Below, piece by piece: positions 33,926 to 46,054 of a stretch of DNA of 64,000 bases. This DNA is from Symmetrospora coprosmae (lineage: Eukaryota; Basidiomycota; Cystobasidiomycetes; Symmetrosporaceae), in contig VUYT01000017.1 of the NCBI GenBank assembly GCA_008802785.1, positions 124,001 to 188,000 of the forward strand, read 5' to 3'. The translations under genes were made by a program, and so were the position numbers. Under the pieces are notes generated by a model. That model was not told the DNA's origin and ran no database searches. It saw only the letters and a list, made by a program, of their open reading frames with translations. Position 1 is the first letter of the stretch. The number at the start of each line of letters is the position of its first letter.

Positions 33926-34539
33926 GGCGGAAGCGTACCAGTGAGGACCGGAGCGGTCGTCAGGGTAGAGTTAGGGCTGAGCGAGGTGGAAACGATAAGC
34001 TCAAGCGAGACGGAAGGGAGGGAAGGAAAGGCGATCTCGCTTGATGGATGGATGGATAGCTTCCTCGCGAAGAAGCGTAAACCAGAGGCGGTGCGCCCCG
34101 TCATCCTCGTCAGTCCTCTCAGTGTTGCCGTCAGTGCGTCGGGACAGGGGGGGGGTGGTCAGATCGGAGAGGGTCCGGATCCGGCATGAACGTCCTGACG
34201 ACGAGCGAGGTGGGTTGTCCATGCGTGAGGACCACGAAAGCACGAAGGGCTTTGCCCGGGAGGTGTCCCATGGCCGGTCTGAAGAAAGCGTCGGCGGGGC
34301 TGGCTCATGTTCCCCCCTTACGGCAGCGCATCATCAGGCGGTCGGAGGCGAGGCTGGCATGTACAACAAACACACCTACCACCGATTGAGTCCTGCCGCT
34401 CTGTTCCCTTTGCCAGTCCTCGCCCACTGCCGCTGCTAAAGTGCATGTTCGAGCTGGTTCGTGTTGCATTCGTGCCAGGCTTCTGGGTCAATGTCTCATC
34501 CCTCTGTCGCGGGTGTGTGCGTTCCCTCGACGCGCTCGC
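33926..34539. other. Intergenic, no supported gene
   Basis: 614 bp between the membrane protein start and the RFC subunit stop. A G-rich run (GGGGGGGGTGG) lies near 34146-34156. Open frames are short and featureless. Confidence 0.45.
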
Positions 34540-36142
34540 TCATCCCCGGACAACAGCCGCCCGAATCTGCAGGCACAGGTGCAGGATCTGCAGCTCTTCG
34601 TCCGCACCGTCATTCAGCGACTTGTCGGCCTCGCCGAGTGCGAGTGCAATGCCCGACTTTGCTCGGGACGGGAGGAGCGGGTCCAGGATCAGGAGGTCGT
34701 GAAGCTGCAAGTCGTCTCCGTTCAACGTCAGCCCTGCGCGCACTCTGATGGATGTAACGGGACGCACCTGGATGAGGATCTGCGAGGCCGAGTACCCCTC
34801 CCTGACAATCTTCTCGACCTGGCTGCGCACACGCGCGAACCCGCCCTTGTCCGACTTTGCCCCACCGGATTTGCTCTTGAGCCTGACGTCCTTCATCTCT
34901 GTGTCTCCACCGCCGCCGTCTCCGTTAGAACCCTGAGGGGTGGCGGCCTCGACGCCGAGGGCGTCTACGAGCTCGGCGAGGCGCGCGTCGGGGATGACGC
35001 CGCCAATCTCCTGGACGCTGTAAGGGGTGATGGGGTCGTCTGCCGTGTTGTGGAGGCGGCTCGCGGACTGGAGGTACGTGATGGCGCGGCGGAGGTCGCC
35101 GTCCGACACGCGGATGAGCGCGTCGAGGCTCTCCGGGTTGTACGCGATCTGCTCCTGCGTACAGATGTGCTCGAGGCGGGCGCGTGTCGAGGATGTGTCG
35201 AGCGCTTTGAAGCGGAACTTGCTGCAGCGGCTCGTAATGGGCTCAATTATGCGCGTAACGTAGTTGCAGATGAGGCAGAAGCGGGTGATGCGGCTGTACG
35301 TCTCCATGATTCTGCGCAGCGCCGACTGGGCGTCCTGCGTCATGCTGTCGGCCTCGTCGAGGATGATGATCTTGTACGGGGGCGAGGGGAATGCCGGGTC
35401 CGGCTGGCTGACGCTGATTTTGGCAAATGTCTTTATCTTTTCGCGGACGACGCTGATGCCTCGCTCGTCGGACGCGTTCAGCTCGAGCACGCGCGTCTTC
35501 ATGAGCTCTGGCCCGAAGAGCTGCCTGCAGAGCGCGAGGATGGTTGACGTCTTCCCTGTCCCTGGTGGGCCGTAGAAGAGCATGTGCGGGAGCTGGTGAT
35601 TGTGTAGCATGGGAGCAGAGCGCAGGCCAGAGAGTGTCAGCGAGCCGAGCGAGGTTACGGGACGGACGGACCAGAGCGAGAAGGGGAGCGGGCTTTCCGC
35701 CCACATTTGCGCTCCCGAGCGTCTTTCGCAGCACTGCGACCGTGTGATCCTGGGCCGAGACGTCGTCAATGTTCTTTGGTCGGTATTTCTCGACCCAGGG
35801 CTGTCGGGCCGGGTCTGTGATGGTTGGCCGTCCGACGCGTAGGTAGGTTCAGCGGGCGGCTGTACCGAACGAAGCAAGCGGGGTTTTGGGATGCGGAAGA
35901 GGAAGAGGAAGGTTGCGGGACCCACCAATGAGCGCCCTGACCTGCTTTGCCTTGCCCTTTCCCTTTGCTGCTGCGCTTGCGGTCCCTGACCCTGACCCTG
36001 AGCCTGACCCTGTTCCTGCTGCCGTCGTGAGAGCTGCCTGCTGCGCTGCCTCTCCCTCGCTCGCTGCTGCAGCGGCTCTCGCCTGCTTTGACTGTACGGG
36101 TTTGACATTGTTGCCGGGCTTTCTGTTTAGCCAGGCCTCCAT
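34540..36142 (-). CDS. RFC2: Replication factor C small subunit, RFC2-type (human RFC4-like)
   Basis: Four exons (36142-35926, 35814-35705, 35592-34768, 34704-34540) give 438 residues. RFC boxes are all present: PWVEKYRPKNIDDVSAQDH (box II), HMLFYGPPGTGKTSTILALC (Walker A), LELNASDERGISVVREKI, IIILDEADSMTQDAQSALRR (Walker B), TRFCLICNYVTRIIEPITSR (sensor, arginine-finger SRC) and GDLRRAITYLQS. The box II and C-terminal LPSRAKSGIALALGEADKSL match the Rfc2/RFC4 class better than Rfc3, Rfc4 or Rfc5. An Ala/Gly/Ser-rich 70-residue N-terminal extension and a short Gly-rich insert near residue 325 are extra. It loads PCNA within the RFC pentamer. Intron 34705-34767 is 63 nt and stop-free. Confidence 0.94.
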
Positions 36143-36506
36143 GGTGTGACGCTATGTGGTGGTGAGAGACTGAAGAGCGAGCGAGCGAGTGGGACGCGTC
36201 CAAGCGCGTAGAGGAGGAACGGCGACGACAACGGCAACGGGCAACGGCAGAGAACGGCATAGCAGGGATGAGAGAGGGGGATGCAGCGTTGCGCAGGGAG
36301 GATGGGATAGAGGAGACATCACATCCTCGGTGTGACCCGACAGCAACCTCTCCCTCTCTCCCTCCCTCCCTCACACCCCATGCATGCGGGCATCCATCCT
36401 ACGCACGGCAGCAGCAGCAGCAGGGACGAGGATACACATACAGCATACGCATACGCATACTCTGGGCTCTCCGTCTGGATATAGACATAGATACAGGTCA
36501 CACTGC
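36143..36506. promoter_or_regulatory. Divergent promoter region, RFC2 / CCA1
   Basis: 364 bp between opposite start codons. It contains a CAG repeat (about 36406-36421) and a CATACG tandem (about 36443-36460). No coding sequence is supported. Confidence 0.45.
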
Positions 36507-38946
36507 ATGACGATGGCCATGTCCTCGTCCTCATCCTCCCCCTCCTTCGAGGTGCCCGCCATCCAGCTCGACGCGCAGGAGAGCGCCATCCTCGACCTCA
36601 TCCACCGCTTCACCCTGCATCTCGGACATGCACGCCCGGACCTGCCTGCTGTCGAATGCAGAGTCGCTGGCGGCTGGGTTCGCGACAAGGTGAGATGAGA
36701 TCAGACGAGACGGAGCAGGCAGGCTCAGGCACGCCGGCGACACTGCCTCCGATCCATCCTGCATCCACATTCCTGCATACACGGCTGCTAACGCTAACAC
36801 TCGGCTCGGCCATCTCCCTCTCTGTGGCAGCTCCTTGGCCTCGAATCGGACGACCTCGACATCTGCATCTCGTCGCTCACAGGGCACCACTTTGCCACAC
36901 TCCTAGAGGGATACCTCCACGCGCTGCGCGAACGCCCCGATGGTCCCGCTGGTGACAGCGCACTCATGCAGAGCACCCGGATAGCAAAGATCCAGGCAAA
37001 CCCGGACCAGAGCAAGCACCTCGAGACGGCCCGCATGACGGTCGGCGGACTCGAGATTGACCTCGTGCAGCTGCGCAGCGAAGAGTACGCGGACGGAGGA
37101 GGCGCACATTCGAATGCCAATGGGGAAGAAGGGAGCTCGAGCTCCGGCTCGCGGATACCGACCAGCGTGGTGCGTCTGCCATCGTTCGCAGGGCTGGCTT
37201 CGCCCTCGGCCCGCTGAATGCAGACCCATCCTAGAAATTCGGGACACCCCTTCAAGACGCCCTGCGCAGAGACATCACCATCAACACCCTCTTCTACAAT
37301 GTCCACTCGCACCTCGTTGAGGATCAGACAGGCAAGGTGAGGCCGTGCAGCTCGGCCCACGTGCTCCTGAGCCCAGTATTGCGAGGGCCAGTCCTGCTTG
37401 GTGGCCGGCCCGATAGATTCAGAACTACAGCTCAGCATGCCATACCTGCTTCTCGCTTCCGCTCCCGCTTAAACAGGGCCTTGCGGACCTCCTCTCCTCT
37501 TCGCCCCTCATCCGCACGCCACTCGAGCCGCTCCAGACATTCCTCGACGATCCCCTCCGCATCCTGCGCTGCATCCGCTTTGCCAGCCGATTCAGCTTCC
37601 CTTTGAACGACGACATCAAGCCCGCAGTCGAAGACGAGCGCGTCCGGGTGGGTCTCCCTTTCCCAATCTCGACTTTCTCAGAGAGATGCGCGAGAGTGAG
37701 AAACCCCACACTGAGCAGGAACACAATGCTGCGCTGTTGACCCACTTGTAGACGGCTCTCCTGGCCAAAGTCAGCAAGGAACGGATAGGCGTCGAGCTCG
37801 ACAAGATGCTCAAAGGGCCCGATCCGCTCCTCGCTCTACGGCTCATCCACCACCTCTCGCTGTATCACCTCCTCTTCTCGCCCCTGGCGTCCGTCGGCCC
37901 GCCATCCGCCCCGGTACCGGAGAGCGCAGGCGATCAGGCCCTGCTCGCGGGTGAGATCCTGCAGGCTATCCTGAGGGAGGGCGAACAGCTCGGCGTGCCA
38001 GATGCGCTCCTCGCGGCACTGCGCGAGGACAAGACGGCGCGGAAGAAACTCTGGCTCGCCGTCGCGCTCAGCCCGCTGAAAGGGTTGACGTACCTTGAGA
38101 AGAAGAAGACACTGCCGCTGAGCGATGCCGTCATCCGGGACTCCATCAAGGTGCGTGTATTCCTGTCCTGTCCTGCCGGGCGGGAGGCCGGTCCGCTCAT
38201 CTCTGCGCTGCACCCGATCGTGGCCTGACCGCGCCGCCTCACGACAACGCCGCCGCTATCAACAGCTACCCAATGCCGAGCGAGCTTTCGTGGGCCACAT
38301 CTTCGCCGCGGCGGACAAGCTCTCCCACCCGACCCTGGACCGCTTCGCCGCCCAGCCAGCGCGGGAGCGCAGTGCCATCGGCCTCACGCTGCGGGACGGT
38401 GACGTCCACGACTCCAACAGCGGCCTCGACTGGAGCAGCTCTGTCGTCTTTGCGCTCATCATGGATCTGCAGCCGGTGTGGACGGACAAGGCCGCAGTGC
38501 ATGCTGTCGTGCAGACGTACGCGGCGTTCGTGGCCCGTATGCTCGAGCTCGAACTGGATCACAAGGCGTTCGATAAGCCGCTTCTCGATGTGCGTGGCCG
38601 ATCGTCACCGGAAGAGCCGCCCTCTGCGTGCGCGACTTGCAATATGCTGACGTGCCACGCCCCGCCTAACCTTGCCTTGCGCGGCCTCCACCATCGATAG
38701 GGCAAGGAGATCTCTGCAGTCCTCGGCCAGCCTCCGGGCAAGCTTGGGCGACTGCTCGCAGTCCTCCTCTCCCGCGTCGTCGAGTGGCAGCTCGATAACC
38801 CTGCCGGCGGCAAAGAGGCGTGCGGCGAGTACATCAAGGCCGAGCTCGAGGCAGGGCGGGTTGCATTGCCAGACGAGCCTGCACCCGCGCAGAAGCAGCC
38901 CGTCGCAAAGCCGCCGAAGAAGAAGCGCAAGGATAGCCTTACGTAG
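36507..38946 (+). CDS. CCA1: tRNA nucleotidyltransferase (CCA-adding enzyme)
   Basis: Seven exons (36507-36689, 36831-37169, 37235-37336, 37477-37647, 37752-38150, 38266-38589, 38701-38946) give 587 residues. Class II CCA-enzyme motifs are in order: VECRVAGGWVRDKLLG (motif A Gly pair), ESDDLDICISS (catalytic Asp pair), GGLEIDLVQLRSEEY, DALRRDITINTLFYN (motif B/C), DPLRILRCIRFASRF (motif D) and a helical C-terminal body. The product adds CCA to tRNA 3' ends in nucleus, cytosol and mitochondria; yeast uses alternative starts, and here three ATGs lie within the first six codons. The C-terminus ends in a basic KPPKKKRKD, a likely nuclear localisation signal. Exon 2 carries a Ser/Gly insert after the EEY motif. 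Confidence 0.96.
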
Positions 38947-39115
38947 ATCGACGTCTGCGATCAGGATATAGGGATGACGAGGAGTCTGCGTCTATTGCTT
39001 CCGGACAATTACAACAACGCATAACGATTATGCACGACAAATGGGACTGCTCCGGTCGCCTTCTCTCACATGTGCCCCTGTGCCCTCGCGTGATGTGCCA
39101 GACGAGTCGCCCCAA

Positions 39116-41691
39116 TTACAGTTGGAGCCGACGAAGGCCAATCTCGACTTCGGCATTCAGCGATCCTACGCTCTGCTGCTTCACGCGAGACGCCTTGACT
39201 GTCTGCCACTCCTCCGCAACAAGCTTGTTGATATGCGTCATCGGCAGACCCGGCTGTAAAGCCTTGATCCTTTTGAAGGCAACCTGGCGGCAGAACGGAC
39301 GGCTCCCAGATGAATCAGACCCTTCCTTGGATGACTCGCCTGATTCGTACAGCATGCGCAGCAGAACGTGATGAGCGCACCTTTGAGAAAGCACTCCATT
39401 CGCTTTCTTTGCGCGGCGTCCCATCGGCCTTGAGACCCTCTCCCCGTTTTGCGGCGGTGACTGGCTCGCCATTCTTGTCGAGCTGGACGAGGATCCCTCC
39501 GCAGACACCGCACGCGTGCTTGAGCGGATCAATGCTCTTGCTGTGTCGGCCGTAGATCTTGGCGCAGGCGGCTGAGCTGCAGCGCCACTGGTACTTGTAC
39601 GCAATTTCGTACGAGTGCTTGGTCGTCACCGTGATGTCCTTCCGCACCGCCATGACTTTTCGGCCCCTGCCAGATCAGACAAGACCAGATAAAGCGACCT
39701 TAAACATGTATGCCGCTCGCATGCGAGAGCAATCAGAAGGCAACAACTTACCATGCCTTGAACGCCGGGCCGTGCGCGGGCTGCATTTCCTCGTCGATCG
39801 CCCACGCTGCAATGTGGCACAGCTCGTGCGAGAGGGTGCACCGCAGCTTTTCCGCGCAGTCAATGACCTTGACAGAGAGCTCAATCTCCGCCTTGTAGGT
39901 GACTGTGTTGCTGGGCTTCTTGGTCATCCTGGCCAAGCGCATCGAGACGTTACATCAGCTTGGCCCAGCTGCCTGCAAGGCGGCAATTGCGCGACGGCGC
40001 GGCCGTCATCATGTTGCGGAGCCGACGACCCACTTCTTCCAGCTCGCTCGCCCTGCGGTCGTGTTCAACCGTCCGTTCCAGACAATCGTCAGCTCCTTGG
40101 GCAGCCGGTTCGCAAAGACCTTGTCGTCGAGCTCTTGGATGAGCGCATGGGCCAGCTCGTCCCTTTCGCGAGCAAAAGCCGCTTTGCTGGGTCTCTTAGT
40201 CGGCGAGGCTGGCGCGGAGGGTGTTGGGGCAGGACGAGGTGCCTTCATCGGCTTGACTGTTGAACGTGTGCCCACGTCTGCCCCTGCCTTCGGAGTCGCC
40301 TGCGTGTCGATGCACAGTCAGCTGAGGTCCTACCCGAACCGCCATATCGCCCGTGTACGCACCGATATCTCTGGCTGCGGGAGAGTGCTCGCGTCATCGA
40401 CACCTTCGCTCTCGCTGTCTGACGACAGTATGACTCTCCGGCGCGCGCCAGATACTTTCCGGGTAGTCGCAGGCTTAGGGTCTCCGAACAGCCTGGATGG
40501 CAGGATAGACGCCAGCGGCTTTCGCGGTGTGGCCTGCAGCAGCCGCGTCTTGTTTGGCGACGGGACCCTGCATGGGACGAGTTTTACTTTGCTCAGCGTT
40601 GAGCTATGCGCTCTGGGTGCCCCGGCAACGCACCACGTCAAGACGCCATTCTCTCCATCGTACTCGCTGTCGCTTGAATCCTCGACGCGCAGCGCTCGCA
40701 CTGGCCCAGATCTATCCACAATTGGAACAGCCAGCGGCGGGTCGTCCTCTTTGTCAGAGTAGTCGGCAAAGGATATCTCGTCCGGTGTCGTGTCCGTCGA
40801 GCTTGAGGTTGAGGCAGAGGTAGACGTCTGGCTGCTCCCGATATCACCTTCGCTCGATGGCGAGAGCTCCTGCAGTGCGGTCAGAGCGGGGGGCGAGAGG
40901 TGCCGGATCACAGTGAGCTGGCCTTGCGGCAGAGAGTGCAAAGGCTGGGTGACGGTGGGCTTTCCGCCGAGCTCCGCCTCTTCGTCAGAGTCGAGGATGG
41001 TGATGATGGTAAGACGGCGATGCTTGCTGCGCTTCTCCGAGGCTTTGCGAGTGGGGGATGACGGATCTTTGCGGGTGTCGTTCGCTATCCGGGATCGCGA
41101 TGGCGCAGGACTGGCCCACGCCTCGCCAAATACCCTGCTTGCAAGAAGAGTAGAGCTCTTCGTTTCGTTGTCCTCTGCTGAAACTAGTCGCGTGGCGGCG
41201 AGGGCAGCTGCGAGCTCATCCTCCGAGTCCGGGACCGTGGAGCCTACAGGCGAAGTAGACTGTCGGGAGGGTAGGTGCTTGGAGGATGGTAGCGTGCTAC
41301 ACTCTGCGCTCTGTTGGAGCGATGCTGTTGCTGAGTGTGTTGGAGCGCGGCTGCTGCCGACTCGCTGTTTACCGTTCGACGGTGGCGGCTTCGAGGCTGG
41401 CTCCCCTGACAGGACCAGCGAAGAGCCTGAGCTCGACGCGGAGACCGACGACAAGGTCCTCAGGCCTGTATTTGATGCTGCCTTGCCTTCCGCCTTGCTG
41501 CTGCTGCTGCTGCTCCTCCGGCTCTTGGGTGGCAGTACCGATACCTCCGCCGGGTCATCCCAGTGCGACTCCGACTTCAGCGGTGAGCGCTGGCCGCTGT
41601 ACGCCCATGGCCGCAAGGCATCGATGCTGAGCAGCTCGTCGCTCGCAGAAGAGAGGCTGTTGCTGCTGCTGCTCCTGCTGCCGATGCTCAT
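39116..41691 (-). CDS. SprT-family metalloprotease, GCNA/ACRC-like, with SUMO-binding-like motifs
   Basis: Five exons (41691-40363, 40299-40034, 39928-39752, 39666-39381, 39283-39116) give 741 residues. The SprT domain begins about residue 480 (DELAHALIQELDDKVFANRL) and carries the zinc-protease motif HELCH at about 566-570 inside EKLRCTLSHELCHIAAW. FKAWGRKVMAVRKDITVTTK follows, then a four-Cys zinc ribbon (WRCSSAACAKIYGRHS, KHACGVCGGILVQL) and a short HMG-like end (EEWQTVKASR). The 440-residue N-terminus is disordered and Ser-rich. It holds two hydrophobic-plus-acidic motifs, IITILDSDEEAEL (about 229-241) and RVILSSDSESEG (about 419-430), typical of SUMO-interacting motifs in GCNA proteases that cut DNA-protein crosslinks. 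The domain call is strong; the exact orthology is an inference. Confidence 0.9.
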
Positions 41692-41934
41692 ACTCCTGTA
41701 TCGGCGCGTGAGAGAGAGAGAGAGAGCGAGAGAGATGCGAAGGTGCTGCACCTGGACGTGGACGTGGACGAGGAAAGGCATGTATGTTTGCAGAAGACGG
41801 AAGAATGGGAGCAATGGCTCGCAAAGATCTAGTAAGAGTCTAGCTATCGATACAATAACATCCTGCGAAGAAAATCCCCCCAAGGCTATCCCAGTATGTG
41901 AGAGTCCGCAAGAGCGGCGACGGGCACGGACTAG

Positions 41935-44838
41935 CTAGTCCTCCTTCTTCTCCGCAAAGCCAACACTCTTGGTGTCCAGGTTGAACGACGTGTAGACATC
42001 CTTGAGGAAGCTGTCGCCGATGATCCAGGCGTTGATGCCCGTGTCCATGCCGACGACAGAGCCGACGCATCGCCCAGAGCCCGCGCTCGTCGAGCCAAGG
42101 TTGAAATTGTCCTTGCTCATGGACCACTCCTTGCCGCCAAAGCTGAAGCTGACCTCTGGCGTGTCGGCACAAGGGAACGTGTAGTACCCGCCGCCGATGG
42201 CCTCGGAGCTGTCGATCTTGTCCCAGAACGCCTCGGCCTGCTTGGGCGGTGCGACAACGACCGTGGTTCCCGTGTCGATGATGCCGTAGAATTCCGACGA
42301 GGCCGACTTGCCATCGACCTGCGCGTCGCCCGTGAGCACCCAGTACGACTCGGACACGACAGGGTGCCACTCGATGTTGCCCTGGTACTTTGCCGGGTTG
42401 GCGCCCCCGAGATACAGCTCAGAGCCCGAGTGCGAGTCGAGGTTGAAGCTGAACTGCGCCGACGAGACCTTGTTCTGCTTCATGAGCGTCTGGAAGAACG
42501 GCGGGACGTTCATCTGCGAGATGGACTGGAAGCCCATGCCCATGATGCCGTCCATCGGGTCGTCGGCGAACGACTGCGAGAGCGTGCTTGCCACCCCGAT
42601 CGTCTGGTCCGTCGCCGTCATGCCCGCAACCGTGACCGTGTCCGTGTACACGGCGCCCTTGGTTGCAGAGCCGTCCCCGTACTGCACGTTGAGCTTGTTG
42701 CTGTCCTGCAGATCCGCCGTCGAGGACTTGGATGGGTCGTACTTGCTGTGCTTGGCGCATGCATTCGACTTGCAGTCGACAGAGGGGATCCAGGTATCCG
42801 AGGATCCCGTATCAAAGTCGAGAGTGAAGGCCTGTGCGGGTGTGCCGATGCTGACTGGGCCGGCCCAGACTGCAGTGCGAAGGGAGGTCAGCTACTTCTC
42901 ATGTGTGCACATCATGCTAGCAGCAAAGACTCACGCAGATCACTGTTGAAGCTCTTGAGTGCCACTCCGCTGCTCTTCTTGCCCTGCGAGGCGTTCTGCT
43001 TGGCTGCCTGGAAGGCGGTTGCCTTTGGGTTGCCGACTGAGAACTCCGAAGCGCCAGCCATGAAGTCGTCCTCGATGGTCGGGAGCTCCTCTTCCCTGTC
43101 GCTGTCCGTAGTCTCCTCGTCCGCGCCTCCGACCACACCAGAAGCGGCGGCCTGTGCGCCTTCAGCCTCGGCAATGACTTGCTCGATCTCGGCTCGTCGA
43201 GCGAGACGGTGCTCCCGCTCAGCCAGCTCCTCCTCGCTGTACAGCTTGCTGCCGAAAAGAGCCTCGCCCGTCTGGCGCTGGTATGCCACGGCTCCTTTCT
43301 CGTACTTGACATTGACGTGTGCGAGGTGGGCCTGTTGTGATGTGAGAATTGCAAGATCAGATTTAGGTCCGGTGCATTTCCGGGCAGCGCGGCGAATAAC
43401 CTACGTGAGCTGCATCCCAGTCTACGACACCCTCCTTAGCAAGTGGGTTGGCAGATCGCTTGAAGAGCGGGATAGCCGTGGCTCCACCTTGCGCAGGTTC
43501 ATCGCTTGTTGATTCCTGGATCTGCTCCGGTTCCTCGACGAGCACCTGGGGACCGACATCCTCCGGTGCGACGTCGTCTGCGCTCTGGTGGTAGGCCGAG
43601 ACCTGGTCCTCCGGGGCGATGAAAGCTTTCCTGTTGGGAATGGACCAAGGGTTGGCAAGCTTTGCCTGGAAGGCGTTGGCCGTAGCCTGACCACGAGCAG
43701 GGGGTGCGCCGGCGCCGACGCTGATGGCGGAGCGCCGAGGCGGCGGGCCGTTCTCGGGGAAAGAAGCTTCAGGGAAGACGAATGCCTTCCTGTTCATCAG
43801 TGTCGAGGGATGCGCCAGCTTGATTTCAGGCTCGTCGAGTGTGTTGACAAAGGCGCCCTCTTCTTGCTCGTGCTCGCTGGACTCGACCGTCGCGCTCACG
43901 ACCACCTCGGGGAAGACGTAAGCCTTGCGGTTGGGAATCGTGGAAGGATGAGCGAGCTTGATTCGTGTATCGGGTTTGGCTGCACCGGAAGGGGCCGCCT
44001 CTGGGAAGATGTAGGCCTTCCTGTTGGGCACGTCGATGGGAGAGACTTTGACCTCGACCTTGGCCTGACTGTTCGCTGGCGCCTTGGCCTGAACTGCCGG
44101 AGCGGCGGCGGGGACATATGCCTTCCTGTTTCGGATCGACTCCGGAGCAGGCAGGTTGGAGTTGGCACTGCTGATCTTGACCTCCGCGGCGAGAACGGGA
44201 AACTCGGGCTCCTCCTCGTCGAAGGGCGTGCTCGGCGGGAGGTACGCCTTGCGGTTGGGGATGCTCTCTACTGCCGCCAGGGACGAGCGTCGCATGGGGA
44301 CATTGTCAGGCCCAGCGAATGAGCGTCGACGAGCGGCGAGAGAAGCATCGGGCACACCGAGCGAGCTGCGGCGCTGCTGCTGCTGCTGGATGTGCGCAGA
44401 CTCCTCGCTTGTGAGGGAGCGGCGGCGTTCATTGCTTGCCACAGGGGACGCCGAGCTCCGCCTGGCAACCTCTGGCACGGCGTCCTCGGACACTGCGCCA
44501 GCAGCGACGGAGCGCCGGCGTGCTTTGTTGATGTCAGAAGGGGTGGCGAGGGAGGACCGCCTCTCCTCAGGCGGAGCGAGGGACGCGCGCCTCGCGGCAG
44601 GAGGAGGGGGGCCGTAGCCAAGCCCAGCGAAGAGGGCCGGGTCGGCGATTGAGCTCCGTCGGGACGATGGAGAGGCCGTACCCTCGTCGACCGAGACGAA
44701 CGAGCCACGGCGCGAGCCTGGGTTGGAGGCAACAATGTTGTCGTCGACGACGGAGCTGCGTCGCAGAGGAGCAGCCTGGGTGGCGCCGAAGAGCGCGGCG
44801 GCGGTGAAGGCCGTCTGGATGAGAGTCGGGGTGTGCAT
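41935..44838 (-). CDS. Secreted pepsin-type aspartic protease with giant repeat prodomain
   Basis: Three exons (44838-43405, 43331-42935, 42869-41935) give 921 residues. A signal peptide (about residues 1-22) is followed by about 440 residues of two repeat families: twelve RRxS motifs (first Arg at 26, 43, 60, 83, 93, 107, 126, 138, 156, 170, 183, 368) and six NRKA[Y/F] modules (Asn at 195, 237, 272, 303, 349, 402). A KR at 460-461 precedes VVDWDAAHAHLAHVNVKYEK, the usual propeptide of fungal aspartic proteases. The protease domain starts near 611 with SIGTPAQAFTLDFDTGSSDT (catalytic Asp near 630) and has the flap QYGDGSATKG and the second FYGIIDTGTT (Asp near 809), so it looks active. An exon boundary falls exactly between WDAAH and AHLAHV, consistent with joining of the repeat part to a standard protease. 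Confidence 0.92.
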
Positions 44839-46054
44839 GTTGGCTTCTAGGTGGATTGGTTGGCTCTTGGCTTGGAGAAGTGCGAAATGTGTTGCAAGAT
44901 AAAGGGCAGATCAACTGGAGGAAACCTTGAAAGATGCGCAGCAAATGTAGAAGTAGGCCTGTGTGATGGCTCGAAGGAACCAGTCCTTGTAAAGAAGTGA
45001 GAAAGTGTGCGGTGGTGCGATAGCCTGTGGATGCTGTGTGGAAGGGAAGAAGAGAGGGACGAGGGAGCAGGGTACTCTGATGGATATGAGGAGCGGGAAG
45101 ATTAGGCCAAGAGTGAGGCGACGACGTCAATGGGCCTTCCTAGGCACAGGTCCGCTCATTCAGCCTTCGCAGTGGGGCGCGGGCGCGCGTGGACGATAAT
45201 TGCTGCGCTGGGCCTTTCCGAGGGCGGAATGACCCTCCACATTGGGCCTGTCCATATCCATATCCATTGTGTACCGTGTTCGCTTGTGATGGTCCTGCTG
45301 TTTTCGGATGCGTCGAGAGCGAAGGCGTGGCCGGACTCCCGCAAACGGAAGGAGGGAGGCGCCCGCCACCGCAACCAGCACGAGAGAGAAGCCACAGGAA
45401 CAGGCACCAGGCACCAGGCACCGAGCAGACGAGAGGGCACAGGCGCATGCAGATAGATGGCAGGGCGTTCGAGAGTTGTGCACGTTGCGGCTCTCTGACC
45501 TGTTGACGCCCTGTCGCTCCTTCGTCTCGCCGCCCCGCCATCTTTGAATTATCGCAAGCAACGCCGAGCGGGAACAGCAGCAGCAGCAGCAGCGATACGG
45601 TCCACAGCAGTGATGTCGAGGCACTCCACTGACGAGCTGTCGTGCTGGTCCTGCTATGCTGCTGATGTAGAGAGCAGGAAGGAGAGGGGAAAAGAGCAAT
45701 GACCGCAGGCAGTCACGTGTTTACCTGGAGATGCGGCGAACGCGGCGAAGCGACGGGCAACGATGACCTCTGGGAGAGCATGCTACCCTGTATGTGACCC
45801 ACAACGGTACCATAGCGACTGCCGGCTCATGCTTCTGAATCATGCTCGTATCGATTTAGCGGCCGGGAGCCGACGCGCTCGGATCTCTGCGCGTCAGGCG
45901 TGCAGCACTATTGCACCACCTCTTGCCTTCCGACTGTACCTCTCCGCGTACAGCATACGCGACCGCCAGATTGACCTACAGTACTACTGTATACCGAACA
46001 GGGGAGCGTCCCGCGCAGAATCGCCTTACGGGCCAGTCCTCCGTGTTGGCACTG
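44839..46054. other. Intergenic upstream of the aspartic protease, with CAG repeat
   Basis: About 1.2 kb, the longest gap here. It holds the protease promoter, a (CAG)n run near 45574-45593 and several GC-rich open frames on both strands without recognisable features. The last part may contain the unassigned 5' end of the LRR-like locus. Confidence 0.4.
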
